Origin: Azospirillum baldaniorum
GTDB lineage: Bacteria; Pseudomonadota; Alphaproteobacteria; Azospirillales; Azospirillaceae
Assembly: GCF_003119195.2 (NCBI RefSeq)
Contig: NZ_CP022253.1
Coordinates: 1,568,001-1,632,000 of the forward strand
DNA length: 64,000 bases
Direction: 5' to 3'
Translations under genes and position numbers: made by a program
In this document: piece by piece, positions 1-10,063 of the stretch
How the letters are laid out: every line of letters begins with the position of its first letter
Numbering within the stretch: the first letter of the stretch is position 1
The notes under the pieces: model-generated
Told to the model about the DNA's origin: nothing
The model's input: the letters and a program-made list of their open reading frames with translations, nothing else
Databases searched by the model: none

Positions 1-1315
1 GGCCCTCGATCGTCTCGCCCTCCTCGAACAGATCGTCCGGAGCGTAGAAACTGACGCCGCCGATCGACCAGTTGCGGGAGGAATGGGCGCCGCGGTCGGT
101 CTGGACGATCAGACAGGGATGGGCGTAGCGCTTCTGCGCCCGCCGTTCCTCCGGTGCCGGGGGCGGCGATGGCGCGGTGTCCACCGTCACCGTGACCCCC
201 GTGCCGTCGAGCTTCGCGCCACCCAACTTGGCGGAACGCAGCACCGCGTCCTCCATCCGGGCGTCGCGCAGGTCGGCGCCGGTCAGGTTGGCGCCGTCGA
301 AATTGGCGGGCCAGGGACGGTCGCCGGACAGGCGGGCGGGGCGGGCGTCGGCGCGGGCCAGGACGGCGCGGGACAGCCCGGCGCGGCGCAGGTTGGTGCC
401 GTTCAGGCAGGCCTCCGTCAGGTCGGCCCCGATCATCTCGGTGTAGGAGAGGTCGGCCATCTCCAAGCTGGCCTTGCGCAGCCGCACACCCATCAGGCGG
501 CAACGGCGCAGCCGTGCGGCGGCGAGCACACGGCCGGTCAGATCGGCCCCGATCACCGACACGAGATCGAGGTCGAGGTGCCGGCCCTCGGCGCCCTGAC
601 TGTTCACCCACCGCTCATGCTCGGCGACGGCCTCCAGGAAGACGCCCGACGGCATCGGCTTGTAGGCCGGCTTGACGATGGCGTTCTTGGGAAGGGAGGC
701 CGGCAGGTAGTTGCGGTCGAGCGTCGCCTCGTCGATGGTCGTGCCGTCGAAGGTCACGCCGTCCAGCGTGGCACCCCAGAAATCGGCGCCGACCAGCACG
801 GCGGCGGTCATGTCGGCGCCCGTCAGGTCGGCGTCGTTGAGATCGGCGCCGCTGAGGTCGCAGCCCGTGAAGTTCGCTCCGGCCAGGATGGAGCGCTCCA
901 TCTTGGCCTCGGTCAGGCGGGTGACGCCGTCGCTGCGCGGCTTGTCGTCCGTCCCGTTCATCAGCGATCCGGCGCGGAAGTCGGCGCCGCGCAGATTGGC
1001 GTCGGTCAGGATGGCGCGGTGCAGGTTGGCGCCGCGCAGATCCGCCCCGATCAGCGTCGAGGCGGTCAGGTTCGCCCCTTCCATGTCGGCACCGAACAGG
1101 TCGGCCTGCGAAAGGTCGGCTCGGACGAGGCGGGCGCCGACCAGATTGGCCCCGGCCAGCTTCGCCCCGTTCAGGTTTACCCGGTCGAGGTTGAGATTCG
1201 AAAGATCGCGGAAGCTGAGGTCGGCCCGCCGCCCGCCGCGGCGCGTCAGCCACGTCTGGTGGGCGAGGATGATCGCCTTGATCTCTTCGATCTCGTTTGG
1301 AGTCCGGTCGGCCAT
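1..1315 (-). CDS. Pentapeptide-repeat protein with C-terminal PilZ domain (3' end cut by window edge)
   Basis: The reading frame opens with ATG at 1315 and is still open at the left edge (about 438 codons visible). Residues about 25-150 and 245-370 are A(D/N)LXX pentapeptide repeats, expected to form a right-handed quadrilateral beta-helix. Two HxxW caps (H19/W22 and H233/W236) each precede a repeat block, so the protein looks like a duplicated cap-plus-helix module. After a Pro-rich linker the frame carries RAQKR (about residue 395) followed by NWSIGG, which match the RxxxR and (D/N)xSxxG motifs of PilZ c-di-GMP-binding domains. No signal peptide is visible, so it is probably cytosolic. The link to c-di-GMP is inferred from motifs; the role of the beta-helix is unknown. 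The long opposite-strand frame here is a shadow. Confidence 0.85.
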   Translation of the reverse strand, partial: MADRTPNEIEEIKAIILAHQTWLTRRGGRRADLSFRDLSNLNLDRVNLNGAKLAGANLVGARLVRADLSQADLFGADMEGANLTASTLIGADLRGANLHRAILTDANLRGADFRAGSLMNGTDDKPRSDGVTRLTEAKMERSILAGANFTGCDLSGADLNDADLTGADMTAAVLVGADFWGATLDGVTFDGTTIDEATLDRNYLPASLPKNAIVKPAYKPMPSGVFLEAVAEHERWVNSQGAEGRHLDLDLVSVIGADLTGRVLAAARLRRCRLMGVRLRKASLEMADLSYTEMIGADLTEACLNGTNLRRAGLSRAVLARADARPARLSGDRPWPANFDGANLTGADLRDARMEDAVLRSAKLGGAKLDGTGVTVTVDTAPSPPPAPEERRAQKRYAHPCLIVQTDRGAHSSRNWSIGGVSFYAPDDLFEEGETIEG

Positions 1316-1443
1316 CGGATGGGGCGCCCGCTGCTGCAACACACAAGAGAGGCTTTGGGCGGGACCATACCCCTTCCGGCCGTGTTCGTCACGGAATCGC
1401 CGTTTGGACCATCATGAAAAAGAGCCCATGAAAAGCAGGCATG

Positions 1444-1470
1444 AAAAAGGGCCGCCCGAAGGCAGCCCTT
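1444..1470 (-). terminator. Rho-independent terminator downstream of mlaC
   Basis: Read on the minus strand, a 10-bp stem with one internal mismatch (AAGGGCTGCC / GGCGGCCCTT) with a TTCG loop is followed by a T run. It lies about 40 bp after the mlaC stop and before the start of the pentapeptide-PilZ gene, so it separates the two minus-strand units. Confidence 0.8.
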
Positions 1471-1508
1471 GATATGTCCGGTCTTTCCGGGACGCGCGGA
1501 GCGAAGGA

Positions 1509-2126
1509 TCAGCCGGCGCTGCCGACCTTCTGGCGCAGCGCCTGGAGCAGCCCTTCGACCCGACCGCCGTTCTGGCCGATGACGGAGGCGAATTCCTGGC
1601 GCTGGGTCACGCCCATGCTCACGCCCTCGACCACCACGTCGATGATCTTGTAGGCGGTGTCGCGCTTGCGCACGCGCCAGTCCACATTCACCGGCGGGCC
1701 GTTGGGACGGACGATCTGGGTGGTGACCATGGTGTCCGCTTCGCCTTCCACCCGCGACCCGGTGATGCGGAAGGTCTCGCCGGAATACTCGACGAAGCGG
1801 TCGGCGTAGGTGTTGACGATCAGCCGTTCGAACAGCTTCTGGTATTCGTCGTGCTGCTGCGGCGTGGCGGAGTTCCAGTAGCGGCCCAGCACCCAACGCC
1901 CGATGTAGGCCACGTCGAAGCCCTGATAGAGCAGGCCGCGGAAGCGCTGGACCGCCTGCTCGCGCGACAGGCTCTTGTTCGAGAAGGTGGCGACGGCCTC
2001 GTTCCCCAGCGATTGGATGAACGCGGTCGCGCCCGGATCAGCCGATTGCGCGGCGGCGGGACGGGCGGCCCAGCTGCTCACCGCGAGCAGGGCCGCGCAC
2101 ACGAGAAACAGGCGACGTGTCAGCAT
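1509..2126 (-). CDS. mlaC: MlaC-family phospholipid-binding periplasmic protein
   Basis: This 205-residue protein starts with a signal peptide (residues about 1-26, ending AAA-Q). The remainder matches the MlaC/Ttg2D family: a helical N-terminal part, the segment YIGRWVLGRYW near residue 75, and a cystatin-like region around VDWRVRKRDTAYKIIDV. MlaC shuttles phospholipids between the outer-membrane lipoprotein MlaA and the inner-membrane MlaFEDB complex. Its gene lies 93 bp downstream of mlaA on the same strand, which supports this. No mlaF, mlaE or mlaD is in the window, so the inner-membrane partner must be encoded elsewhere. HpnM-like proteins of hopanoid loci belong to the same superfamily and remain an alternative name. 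Confidence 0.88.
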   Translation of the reverse strand: MLTRRLFLVCAALLAVSSWAARPAAAQSADPGATAFIQSLGNEAVATFSNKSLSREQAVQRFRGLLYQGFDVAYIGRWVLGRYWNSATPQQHDEYQKLFERLIVNTYADRFVEYSGETFRITGSRVEGEADTMVTTQIVRPNGPPVNVDWRVRKRDTAYKIIDVVVEGVSMGVTQRQEFASVIGQNGGRVEGLLQALRQKVGSAG

Positions 2127-2219
2127 GGCAAGGCAAAAGTGGCTGCCGCGGGGGCTTTGTCAACACTCAATCGGCTAAAGGATCGAGCGCGGACGGTCGC
2201 ACCGCGGCAGGCCTCCTCC

Positions 2220-2996
2220 TTATTTCTTGGCGGGTTCGTCGAAATCGGGGAACTCCGGCGTCGCCGGCGCGATGTCGTTGGCGATCGCGGCGCGGCGCTG
2301 CTGCGCGTACAGGCTGCGGGCCGTCGCGTAGAAGTCCAGCGAGTTCTTGCGCAGGTCGTCGATCTCGCGCAGGAGCTGCGAGCGGCGGTCCAGGCCTGCG
2401 GCGGCGGTCCGCCCGTACATCGCGTTGTCCGCCCCGGCGGCGTTGGTGCCGATGCGGAACGGGTCGGCCAGCGTGTCGACGCCGTAGCCCAGCGTGTCGC
2501 GGACGTTCGACGGGCCGAGGAACGGCAGAACCACGTATGGCCCCGGTCCGACACCCCAAACTCCGAGCGTCTGGCCGAAATCCTCCGGACGGTCGCCGAT
2601 TCCGGCCTCCGTCGCCACGTCGGCGAGGCCGCCGATGCCGAGGATGGTGTTGGTCATGAACCGGCCGGTGGCGACCTGGGCGCCCTCGAAATCACCCTGC
2701 AGCAGGTTGTTGGCGATGTAGAGCGGGCCGAGCAGGTTCTGGATGAAGTTGTGCACCGCCTGGCGCAGCGGGTCGGGGACGACGCCCACATACACTTCCG
2801 TCGCCGGGCGGATCAGCAGGATGTCCGCGGTCTCGTTGACGGCGAAGACGAATCGGTTGGGAATCTCCAGGGGATCGCTGACCGTGACATCGGCTTCGTT
2901 GCTGCCGGGCGCGGTTGCGCAGCCCGCCATGCCGAAGGCGACGACGGCTACGGCGGCCGAGCGAAGAAGGGAGCGGGAGAGGTTGGCCAGCTTCAT
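2220..2996 (-). CDS. mlaA: MlaA (VacJ) outer-membrane lipoprotein
   Basis: Start chosen at MKLANLSRSL (2996), which gives a normal lipoprotein signal peptide with lipobox FGMAGC. An upstream in-frame start at 3056 would add 20 charged residues ahead of it. The mature part shows VacJ hallmarks: DPLEIPNRFVFAVNE, an NLLGPLYIANNLLQGDFEGA segment, and GVGPGPYVVLPFLGPSNVRDT. MlaA forms a ring in the inner leaflet of the outer membrane and removes mislocalised phospholipids, passing them to MlaC. The downstream mlaC gene is on the same strand and probably co-transcribed. Confidence 0.92.
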   Translation of the reverse strand: MKLANLSRSLLRSAAVAVVAFGMAGCATAPGSNEADVTVSDPLEIPNRFVFAVNETADILLIRPATEVYVGVVPDPLRQAVHNFIQNLLGPLYIANNLLQGDFEGAQVATGRFMTNTILGIGGLADVATEAGIGDRPEDFGQTLGVWGVGPGPYVVLPFLGPSNVRDTLGYGVDTLADPFRIGTNAAGADNAMYGRTAAAGLDRRSQLLREIDDLRKNSLDFYATARSLYAQQRRAAIANDIAPATPEFPDFDEPAKK

Positions 2997-3390
2997 CGGC
3001 GACGGCTCTTTCTGGGGACACGACTTTGGGCGGGGCATCCGATTCCGCGGCCCCATCGCGCCACGTCAGAAGGGTTCGTCCCCTCGCCGGGCGGCAACAG
3101 GCGCTGCCGGACAGGACATCGCCCGGAAAATCCGTGCGATCCCTTTGTTCCGTGCCTAACACAGGCGCCGCCTTTTGACCAGCGTGCCACGCGAGGTCAC
3201 CATACGGATACCGCCCTATGTGGTAGGATTGCCGCGCCCTTCGCGTGCCGTCCGGGCGTCCCGTCAGCCGATGCCGCCCGATTGGAAGGGTGAGCGGTGA
3301 AAACGTGTTTACGCTGCATAAAGATATCTTTATATCTGTATCCCGTATGGCGGGCCGTGGTGGCCGGCCGGCCCTTTGGGGCGATTCGGG
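2997..3390. other. 394-bp divergent intergenic region, mlaA / ArsR-methyltransferase
   Basis: No credible gene lies here. The right half holds the perfect palindrome at 3318-3333 and an AT-rich stretch to about 3345, the likely promoter of the methionine operon. The left half should hold the mlaA promoter, but no clear -35/-10 pair stands out. No cobalamin, SAM-II or SAH riboswitch could be recognised by eye. Confidence 0.6.
3318..3333. promoter_or_regulatory. Perfect 16-bp palindromic operator upstream of the met operon
   Basis: ATAAAGATATCTTTAT is its own reverse complement and lies 57-72 bp before the possible starts of the ArsR-methyltransferase gene. It stands out as AT-rich in a GC-rich region. 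ArsR-family dimers bind such short palindromes. From memory, SahR-type regulators of methionine and SAM recycling use AT-rich sites of this kind, so autoregulation by the adjacent gene is the simplest reading. Confidence 0.7.
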
Positions 3391-5267
<1,877 letters not shown>

Positions 5268-5320
5268 CCGCCCCCCTGTGCTAGGGTGTTGCGGATGATC
5301 GCGGTCGCGGAGGAGGGGCC

Positions 5321-5794
5321 ATGGACAGCCGGATCGGGTACGACGACGACTTCTACGCCTGGACCCAGGAACAGGCCCGCCTTCTCCGCGAAGCCGCCCG
5401 CGAACGTCTGAACACGCCCATCGACTGGGAGCATGTGGCGGAGGAGATCGAGGACATGGGGCGGAACGACCGGCGCGCGATCAACAGCCATTTGGCCCGT
5501 GTCATCGAGCATCTTCTGAAGCTGGAACTTTCCCCGGCGTCCGACCCGCGCAGCGGTTGGCGGAAGTCCGTGCGCGAACAGCGGGCCGCTGCCGTGGATG
5601 CATTGGCCGACAGCCCAAGCTTGAAGAGCCACATGGACCTTCCGTTCGCCTTCCGCCGCGGCCGTGGCTTCGCCACCGACGGGCTCGGGCAGGATCGCAT
5701 CGATGAGCGGGAGCTTCCTGTCGAGTGTCCTTACGCCCTTGAGCAGATTCTCGATGAGGACTGGTGGCCGACGAACCGCCACGGCCTTGAGTAA
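5321..5794 (+). CDS. DUF29 family protein
   Basis: 157 residues with the DUF29 pattern: YDDDFYAWTQEQARLLRE near the N-terminus, WEHVAEEIEDMGRNDRRA, then HLLKLELSP and a GWRKSVREQR segment. DUF29 proteins are small helical proteins, frequent in cyanobacteria and proteobacteria, and have no established function. The gene is preceded by a GGAGG-like site, lies 53 bp after metF and ends 61 bp before metH, so it sits inside the methionine operon. No catalytic residues can be named. Confidence 0.85.
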   Translation: MDSRIGYDDDFYAWTQEQARLLREAARERLNTPIDWEHVAEEIEDMGRNDRRAINSHLARVIEHLLKLELSPASDPRSGWRKSVREQRAAAVDALADSPSLKSHMDLPFAFRRGRGFATDGLGQDRIDERELPVECPYALEQILDEDWWPTNRHGLE

Positions 5795-5855
5795 ATCGCC
5801 GACTTCCTGAACCTTTCCGCACGACCTTCCTTCCGAAACGGACCAGACCCTTCCC

Positions 5856-8800
5856 ATGCCGCACATTCTCGACACTCTCCGCGACCGCGTCCTGCTCTGC
5901 GACGGCGGGTTCGGCAGCCGCATCCAGGCGCTCGACCTCGATGTGGAGAAGGACTACTGGGGGCACGAGAACTGCACCGACATCCTGCCGCTCTCGCGTC
6001 CGGACATCGTGCGGGAGATCCACCGCGGCTATTTCGAGGCCGGCGCGGACATGGTGGAGACGGACACCTTCGGCGCCTCCCCGGTGACGCTGGGCGAATT
6101 CGGCATCTCGGAGAAGGCGTTCGAGATCAACCAGCGCGCGGTCGAGCTGGCGCGCGAGGCGGCGGAAACCTTCACGGACGGGCAGCCGCGCTTCGTCATC
6201 GGCTCGGTCGGGCCGGGCACCAAGCTGCCCAGCCTGGGCCACATCCCCTATCAGGACCTTGAGGACAGCTTCTTCGTCCAGGCGGCCGGCCTGATCGCCG
6301 GCGGCGCCGACGCCATCCTGGTCGAGACCTGCCAGGACCCGCTGCAGATCAAGGCCGCCGTCAACGGCATCAAGCGCGCCCGCGCCGAAGCTGGAAGCGA
6401 CACGCCGGTCTTCGTCCAGGTGACCGTGGAAACCACGGGCACGCTGCTGGTCGGCACCGACATTGCCGCGGCGGCCACGGTGATCCAGGCGCTGGACGTC
6501 CCGCTGATGGGCCTGAACTGCGCCACCGGCCCGCTGGAGATGAGCGAGCATGTGAAGTGGCTGACCCAGAACTGGCCGGGACTCGTCTCCGTGCAGCCGA
6601 ACGCCGGCCTGCCGGAACTGGTCGACGGCAAGACGCACTACCCGCTGCGCGCCGACGACTTCGCCCACTGGCTGGAGCGCTTCGTGACCGAGGACGGGGT
6701 GAACCTCGTCGGCGGCTGCTGTGGCACCAACGTTCCGCACATCGCGGCGGCCAACCAGATGCTGCGCAAGCTGGCCCCGGCCGGGTCGCACCGCCCGAAC
6801 CCGAAGGGCCGCACGGTCCATTGGGTGCCTGCGGTCGCCTCGCTCTACTCGCAGGTCACGCTGCGCCAGGAGAACGCTTTCTTCGCCATCGGCGAGCGCT
6901 GCAACGCCAACGGCTCCAAGAAGTGGCGCGAGCTTCAGGAGAAGAACGACTGGGACGGCTGCGTCGAGATGGCGCGCGAGCAGGTGAAGGAAGGTTCGCA
7001 CACGCTGGACGTCTGCACCGCCTTCGTCGGCCGCGACGAGGTGGCGGAGATGAAGGCCGTCGTGCAGCGCTTCGCCGGCTCGGTCACCGCCCCGCTGGTC
7101 ATCGACTCCACCGAATACATCGTTCTGGAGAAGGCGCTGGCGCTCTACGGCGGCAAGGCGATCATCAACTCCATCAACTTCGAGGACGGCGAGGAGCCGG
7201 CCCGCAAGCGCCTCGCGCTCGCCAAGAAGTTCGGCGCGGCGGTGATCGCTCTGACCATCGACGAGGAGGGCATGGCGAAGACGCCGGAGCGCAAGCTCGC
7301 CGTCGCCAAGCGCCTCTACGACCTCGCGGTCAACGAGTTTGGCCTGCCGGCCCACGACCTGCTGTTCGACCCGCTGACCTTCACCATCGCCACCGGCAAC
7401 GAGGACGACCGCAAGCTGGCCATCTGGACGCTGGAGGGCATCGAGGCGATCAGCCGCGAGATGCCCGGCTGCCAGATCATCCTGGGCCTGTCCAACGTCT
7501 CCTTCGGCCTGAACGCGGCGGCCCGCCACGTGCTGAACTCGGTCTTCCTCGACCATGCGGTGAAGCGCGGCATGACCGGCGCCATCGTGCATGTGTCGAA
7601 GATCATGCCGCTGCACCTGATCCCGGAAAAGGAGGTCAAGACCGCCGAGGACCTGATCTTCGACCGCCGCGCGGAAGGGTATGACCCGCTTCAGGCCTTC
7701 ATCGCCCTGTTCGAGGGTCGCAAGGCGGCGGACGCCAAGAAGAAGGCCCGCGCCGAGACGGTCGAGGAGCGGCTGAAGGAGCGCATCGTCGACGGCGACC
7801 GCACCGGGCTGGAGGACGATCTCGCCGAGGCGATGAAGACCCACCCGCCGCTGGAGATCATCAACACCTACCTGCTCGACGGCATGAAGGTGGTGGGCGA
7901 GCTGTTCGGCGCCGGCAAGATGCAGCTTCCCTTCGTGCTCCAGTCCGCGGAAACCATGAAGGCCGCCGTGGCGTGGCTGGAGCCGCACATGGAGAAGCTG
8001 GACGGCCAGCAGAAGGGCACCATGGTGCTGGCCACCGTGAAGGGCGACGTCCACGACATCGGCAAGAACCTCGTCGACATCATCCTGACCAACAACGGCT
8101 ACAAGGTCGTCAACCTGGGCATCAAGCAGCCGGTCGGCGCGATCATCCAGGCGGCGAAGGAGCACAAGGCCGACGCCGTCGGCATGTCCGGCCTGCTGGT
8201 GAAGTCCACCGTCGTCATGCGCGAGAATCTGGAGGAGATGACCCGCGAGGGGCTGGAGGTTCCGGTCCTGCTCGGCGGCGCCGCTCTGACCCGCGCCTAT
8301 GTGGAGACGGACTGCGTGGCCTCCTACGGCTCGGGCCGCGTGGCCTATGCCGGCGACGCCTTCGACGGGCTGACCCTGATGGATCAGGTGGTGGGCGGCA
8401 GCTTCGACCAGCAGCTCGCCATCCAGCAGGCCAAGCGGGCGGGCCGGGCGGTCAACCGCCGCCGCGTGCTCGGTCAGGCGACGAGCGCCACCATCGGTCC
8501 GGTGGACAAGGACGCCGCCCGCGCCCGCCGCGCCCGTCTGGCCGAGGGTGTGCCGGTGCCGACGCCGCCCTTCTGGGGGCCGAAGGTCATCGAGCATGTG
8601 CCTCTGAAGACGCTGGTGACCTATCTGAACGAGCGCATGCTCTATCAGCTCCAGTGGGGCTACCGGAAGGACGGCAAGTCCTTCGAGGAGTTCAAGGAGT
8701 GGGCGAAGAAGGAGCTTCGCCCGGTGCTCGATCGCATCCTCCAGATCGCCGCGAAGGAGGAGATCCTGCGGCCCCAGGCGGTCTACGGCTACTGGAAGGC

Positions 8801-9347
8801 GGCGGCCGACGGCGACGACGTCATCCTGTTCGCCGAGAACGGGACCAGCGAGGTCGCCCGCTTCAGCCTGCCGCGTCAGGCCAAGGAGGACGGCGAGTGC
8901 ATCGCCGACTTCCTCCGCGATGTGAACGACGGCGAGCGCGACGTGCTGGGCCTCCAGATCGTCACCATGGGCCAGCATTGCGCCGAGGTGGCGCGGGAGT
9001 GGTTCGCCGAGAACCGCTACCAGGATTATCTCTACCTGCACGGCTTGTCGGTGGAGATGACCGAGGCGATGGCGGAGTATGTCCACGCCCGCATCCGCGC
9101 CGAACTGGGCTATGGCGCAGAGGACAGCCGCGACAAGGAGAAGCTGCTGCAGCAGGCCTATCGCGGCAGCCGCTACAGCTTCGGCTACCCGGCCTGCCCG
9201 AACCTCGCCGACCAGGAGCAGCTTCTGAAGCTCCTCGACGCCGGGCGGATCGGCGTGGAGATGTCCGACGAGCACCAGCTCCACCCGGAGCAGAGCACGT
9301 CGGCCATCGTCCTGCACCACCCGCGGGCGAAGTACTTCAGCGTGTGA
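5856..9347 (+). CDS. metH: Cobalamin-dependent methionine synthase
   Basis: At 1163 residues this is a full four-module MetH. Residues about 1-325 are the homocysteine domain with zinc ligands C222 and the GGCCGT pair C288/C289. About 350-620 is the methyl-THF (pterin) barrel, beginning with the GERCNANGS motif. About 640-880 is the cap and B12 domain with DVHDIG at 731-736, where H733 is the lower cobalt ligand. The rest is the reactivation domain, with the RGSRYSFGYPACP signature near the end. It transfers the methyl group from 5-methyl-THF made by MetF to homocysteine. No cobalamin riboswitch is visible in the 61-bp gap before it, so control probably comes from the operon promoter. Confidence 0.98.
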   Translation: MPHILDTLRDRVLLCDGGFGSRIQALDLDVEKDYWGHENCTDILPLSRPDIVREIHRGYFEAGADMVETDTFGASPVTLGEFGISEKAFEINQRAVELAREAAETFTDGQPRFVIGSVGPGTKLPSLGHIPYQDLEDSFFVQAAGLIAGGADAILVETCQDPLQIKAAVNGIKRARAEAGSDTPVFVQVTVETTGTLLVGTDIAAAATVIQALDVPLMGLNCATGPLEMSEHVKWLTQNWPGLVSVQPNAGLPELVDGKTHYPLRADDFAHWLERFVTEDGVNLVGGCCGTNVPHIAAANQMLRKLAPAGSHRPNPKGRTVHWVPAVASLYSQVTLRQENAFFAIGERCNANGSKKWRELQEKNDWDGCVEMAREQVKEGSHTLDVCTAFVGRDEVAEMKAVVQRFAGSVTAPLVIDSTEYIVLEKALALYGGKAIINSINFEDGEEPARKRLALAKKFGAAVIALTIDEEGMAKTPERKLAVAKRLYDLAVNEFGLPAHDLLFDPLTFTIATGNEDDRKLAIWTLEGIEAISREMPGCQIILGLSNVSFGLNAAARHVLNSVFLDHAVKRGMTGAIVHVSKIMPLHLIPEKEVKTAEDLIFDRRAEGYDPLQAFIALFEGRKAADAKKKARAETVEERLKERIVDGDRTGLEDDLAEAMKTHPPLEIINTYLLDGMKVVGELFGAGKMQLPFVLQSAETMKAAVAWLEPHMEKLDGQQKGTMVLATVKGDVHDIGKNLVDIILTNNGYKVVNLGIKQPVGAIIQAAKEHKADAVGMSGLLVKSTVVMRENLEEMTREGLEVPVLLGGAALTRAYVETDCVASYGSGRVAYAGDAFDGLTLMDQVVGGSFDQQLAIQQAKRAGRAVNRRRVLGQATSATIGPVDKDAARARRARLAEGVPVPTPPFWGPKVIEHVPLKTLVTYLNERMLYQLQWGYRKDGKSFEEFKEWAKKELRPVLDRILQIAAKEEILRPQAVYGYWKAAADGDDVILFAENGTSEVARFSLPRQAKEDGECIADFLRDVNDGERDVLGLQIVTMGQHCAEVAREWFAENRYQDYLYLHGLSVEMTEAMAEYVHARIRAELGYGAEDSRDKEKLLQQAYRGSRYSFGYPACPNLADQEQLLKLLDAGRIGVEMSDEHQLHPEQSTSAIVLHHPRAKYFSV

Positions 9348-9372
9348 CGCGGAGCGCCTGGACCGGGGCATC

Positions 9373-9406
9373 GCCTCCTTTCCCGTGTCGCAATGGGGAA
9401 GGAGGC
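9373..9406 (+). terminator. Hairpin 1 after metH
   Basis: A 12-bp stem (GCCTCCTTTCCC / GGGGAAGGAGGC, one T-G wobble) with a 10-base loop lies 26 bp after the metH stop. It lacks a strong T run, so it may act as a weak terminator or an mRNA 3'-end stabiliser. Confidence 0.55.
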
Positions 9407-9421
9407 GTCTTCAGGATCGCC

Positions 9422-9455
9422 GGAACCGGCTTGGCTGACCATCCAAGCCGGTTCC
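9422..9455 (+). terminator. Hairpin 2 after metH
   Basis: A perfect 13-bp stem (GGAACCGGCTTGG / CCAAGCCGGTTCC) with an 8-base loop lies 15 bp after the first hairpin and 33 bp before the next start codon. With the first hairpin it likely ends the met operon. Confidence 0.6.
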
Positions 9456-9488
9456 CAAAGCGCAACGGCATCGCTTATCCTTGAGGGC

Positions 9489-9983
9489 ATGAACCATTCG
9501 CCCACCCCGCTTCGCCTGCACCGGGAAACCGTCCGCCCGGAGTGGATCGACTACAACGGCCACATGAACGTGGCCTATTACCTGCTCGCCTTCGACCACG
9601 CGACCGACGCCGTGCTCGACCATTTCGGGATCGGCAAGGCCTACGCGGAGGGCGAGGGGCGGTCGATGTTCGCGGTGGAGGCGCACCTGACCTATGCCCA
9701 CGAGGTCACGGAGGGTGACGGGCTGACTTTCACGTCCCTGGTGCTGGGCGCGGACGCCAAGCGGCTGCATCTGTTCCACGAAATGCGCCATGAGGAGGAC
9801 GGATTCCTCGCCGCTACGGCGGAATTCGTTCTGCTCCATGTCGATCTGGCGGAGCGCCGTTCGGTGCCGCTGGCTCCGGAAACCGCGGAGCGGCTGACAC
9901 GCACCGTGGCGGAGCACGCCACTCTGCCCGTGCCGCCGCAGGCCGGGCGATCGGTCGGGCTGCGGACTCCGAAGGGGGCGTGA
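9489..9983 (+). CDS. Hot-dog fold thioesterase family protein
   Basis: 164 residues, start ATG 9489 with TTGAGGGC just upstream. The WIDYNGHMNVAYYLLAFDHATD segment near residue 20 matches the catalytic stretch of the 4-hydroxybenzoyl-CoA/betainyl-CoA type thioesterases, where Asp or Asn activates water. A later HLTYAHEV strand fits the same fold. Proteins of this subgroup hydrolyse acyl-CoA thioesters, some in carnitine and betaine degradation, but no such pathway genes are adjacent. The substrate is therefore unassigned. It is separated from metH by two hairpins and likely has its own promoter. Confidence 0.82.
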   Translation: MNHSPTPLRLHRETVRPEWIDYNGHMNVAYYLLAFDHATDAVLDHFGIGKAYAEGEGRSMFAVEAHLTYAHEVTEGDGLTFTSLVLGADAKRLHLFHEMRHEEDGFLAATAEFVLLHVDLAERRSVPLAPETAERLTRTVAEHATLPVPPQAGRSVGLRTPKGA

Positions 9984-10063
9984 CGGTAAGTCGCTGCCCG
10001 CCGCGGCCTTTTGTTGCGCCGGACCCTTTGTTATTCGGCCCCTGCGACACTATCTGTTGGCGC

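Noticed and set aside
83..1417. 444-codon plus-strand frame over the pentapeptide-PilZ gene
   Set aside because: The periodic Gly/Ala/Val pattern is the complement of the pentapeptide repeats; the minus strand has the real protein.
2997..3390. SAM-II or SAH riboswitch before the methionine operon
   Set aside because: No pseudoknot or conserved core could be recognised; the palindrome explains regulation better.
5795..5855. Possible cobalamin riboswitch before metH
   Set aside because: The gap is only 61 bp, too short for the B12 aptamer, and no B12-box-like sequence is present.
5502..9371. 1289-codon open frame on the minus strand opposite metH
   Set aside because: Its translation is low-complexity (His, Arg, Leu, Val-rich) and it mirrors the codon bias of metH. 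The plus strand encodes a textbook MetH over the same span.
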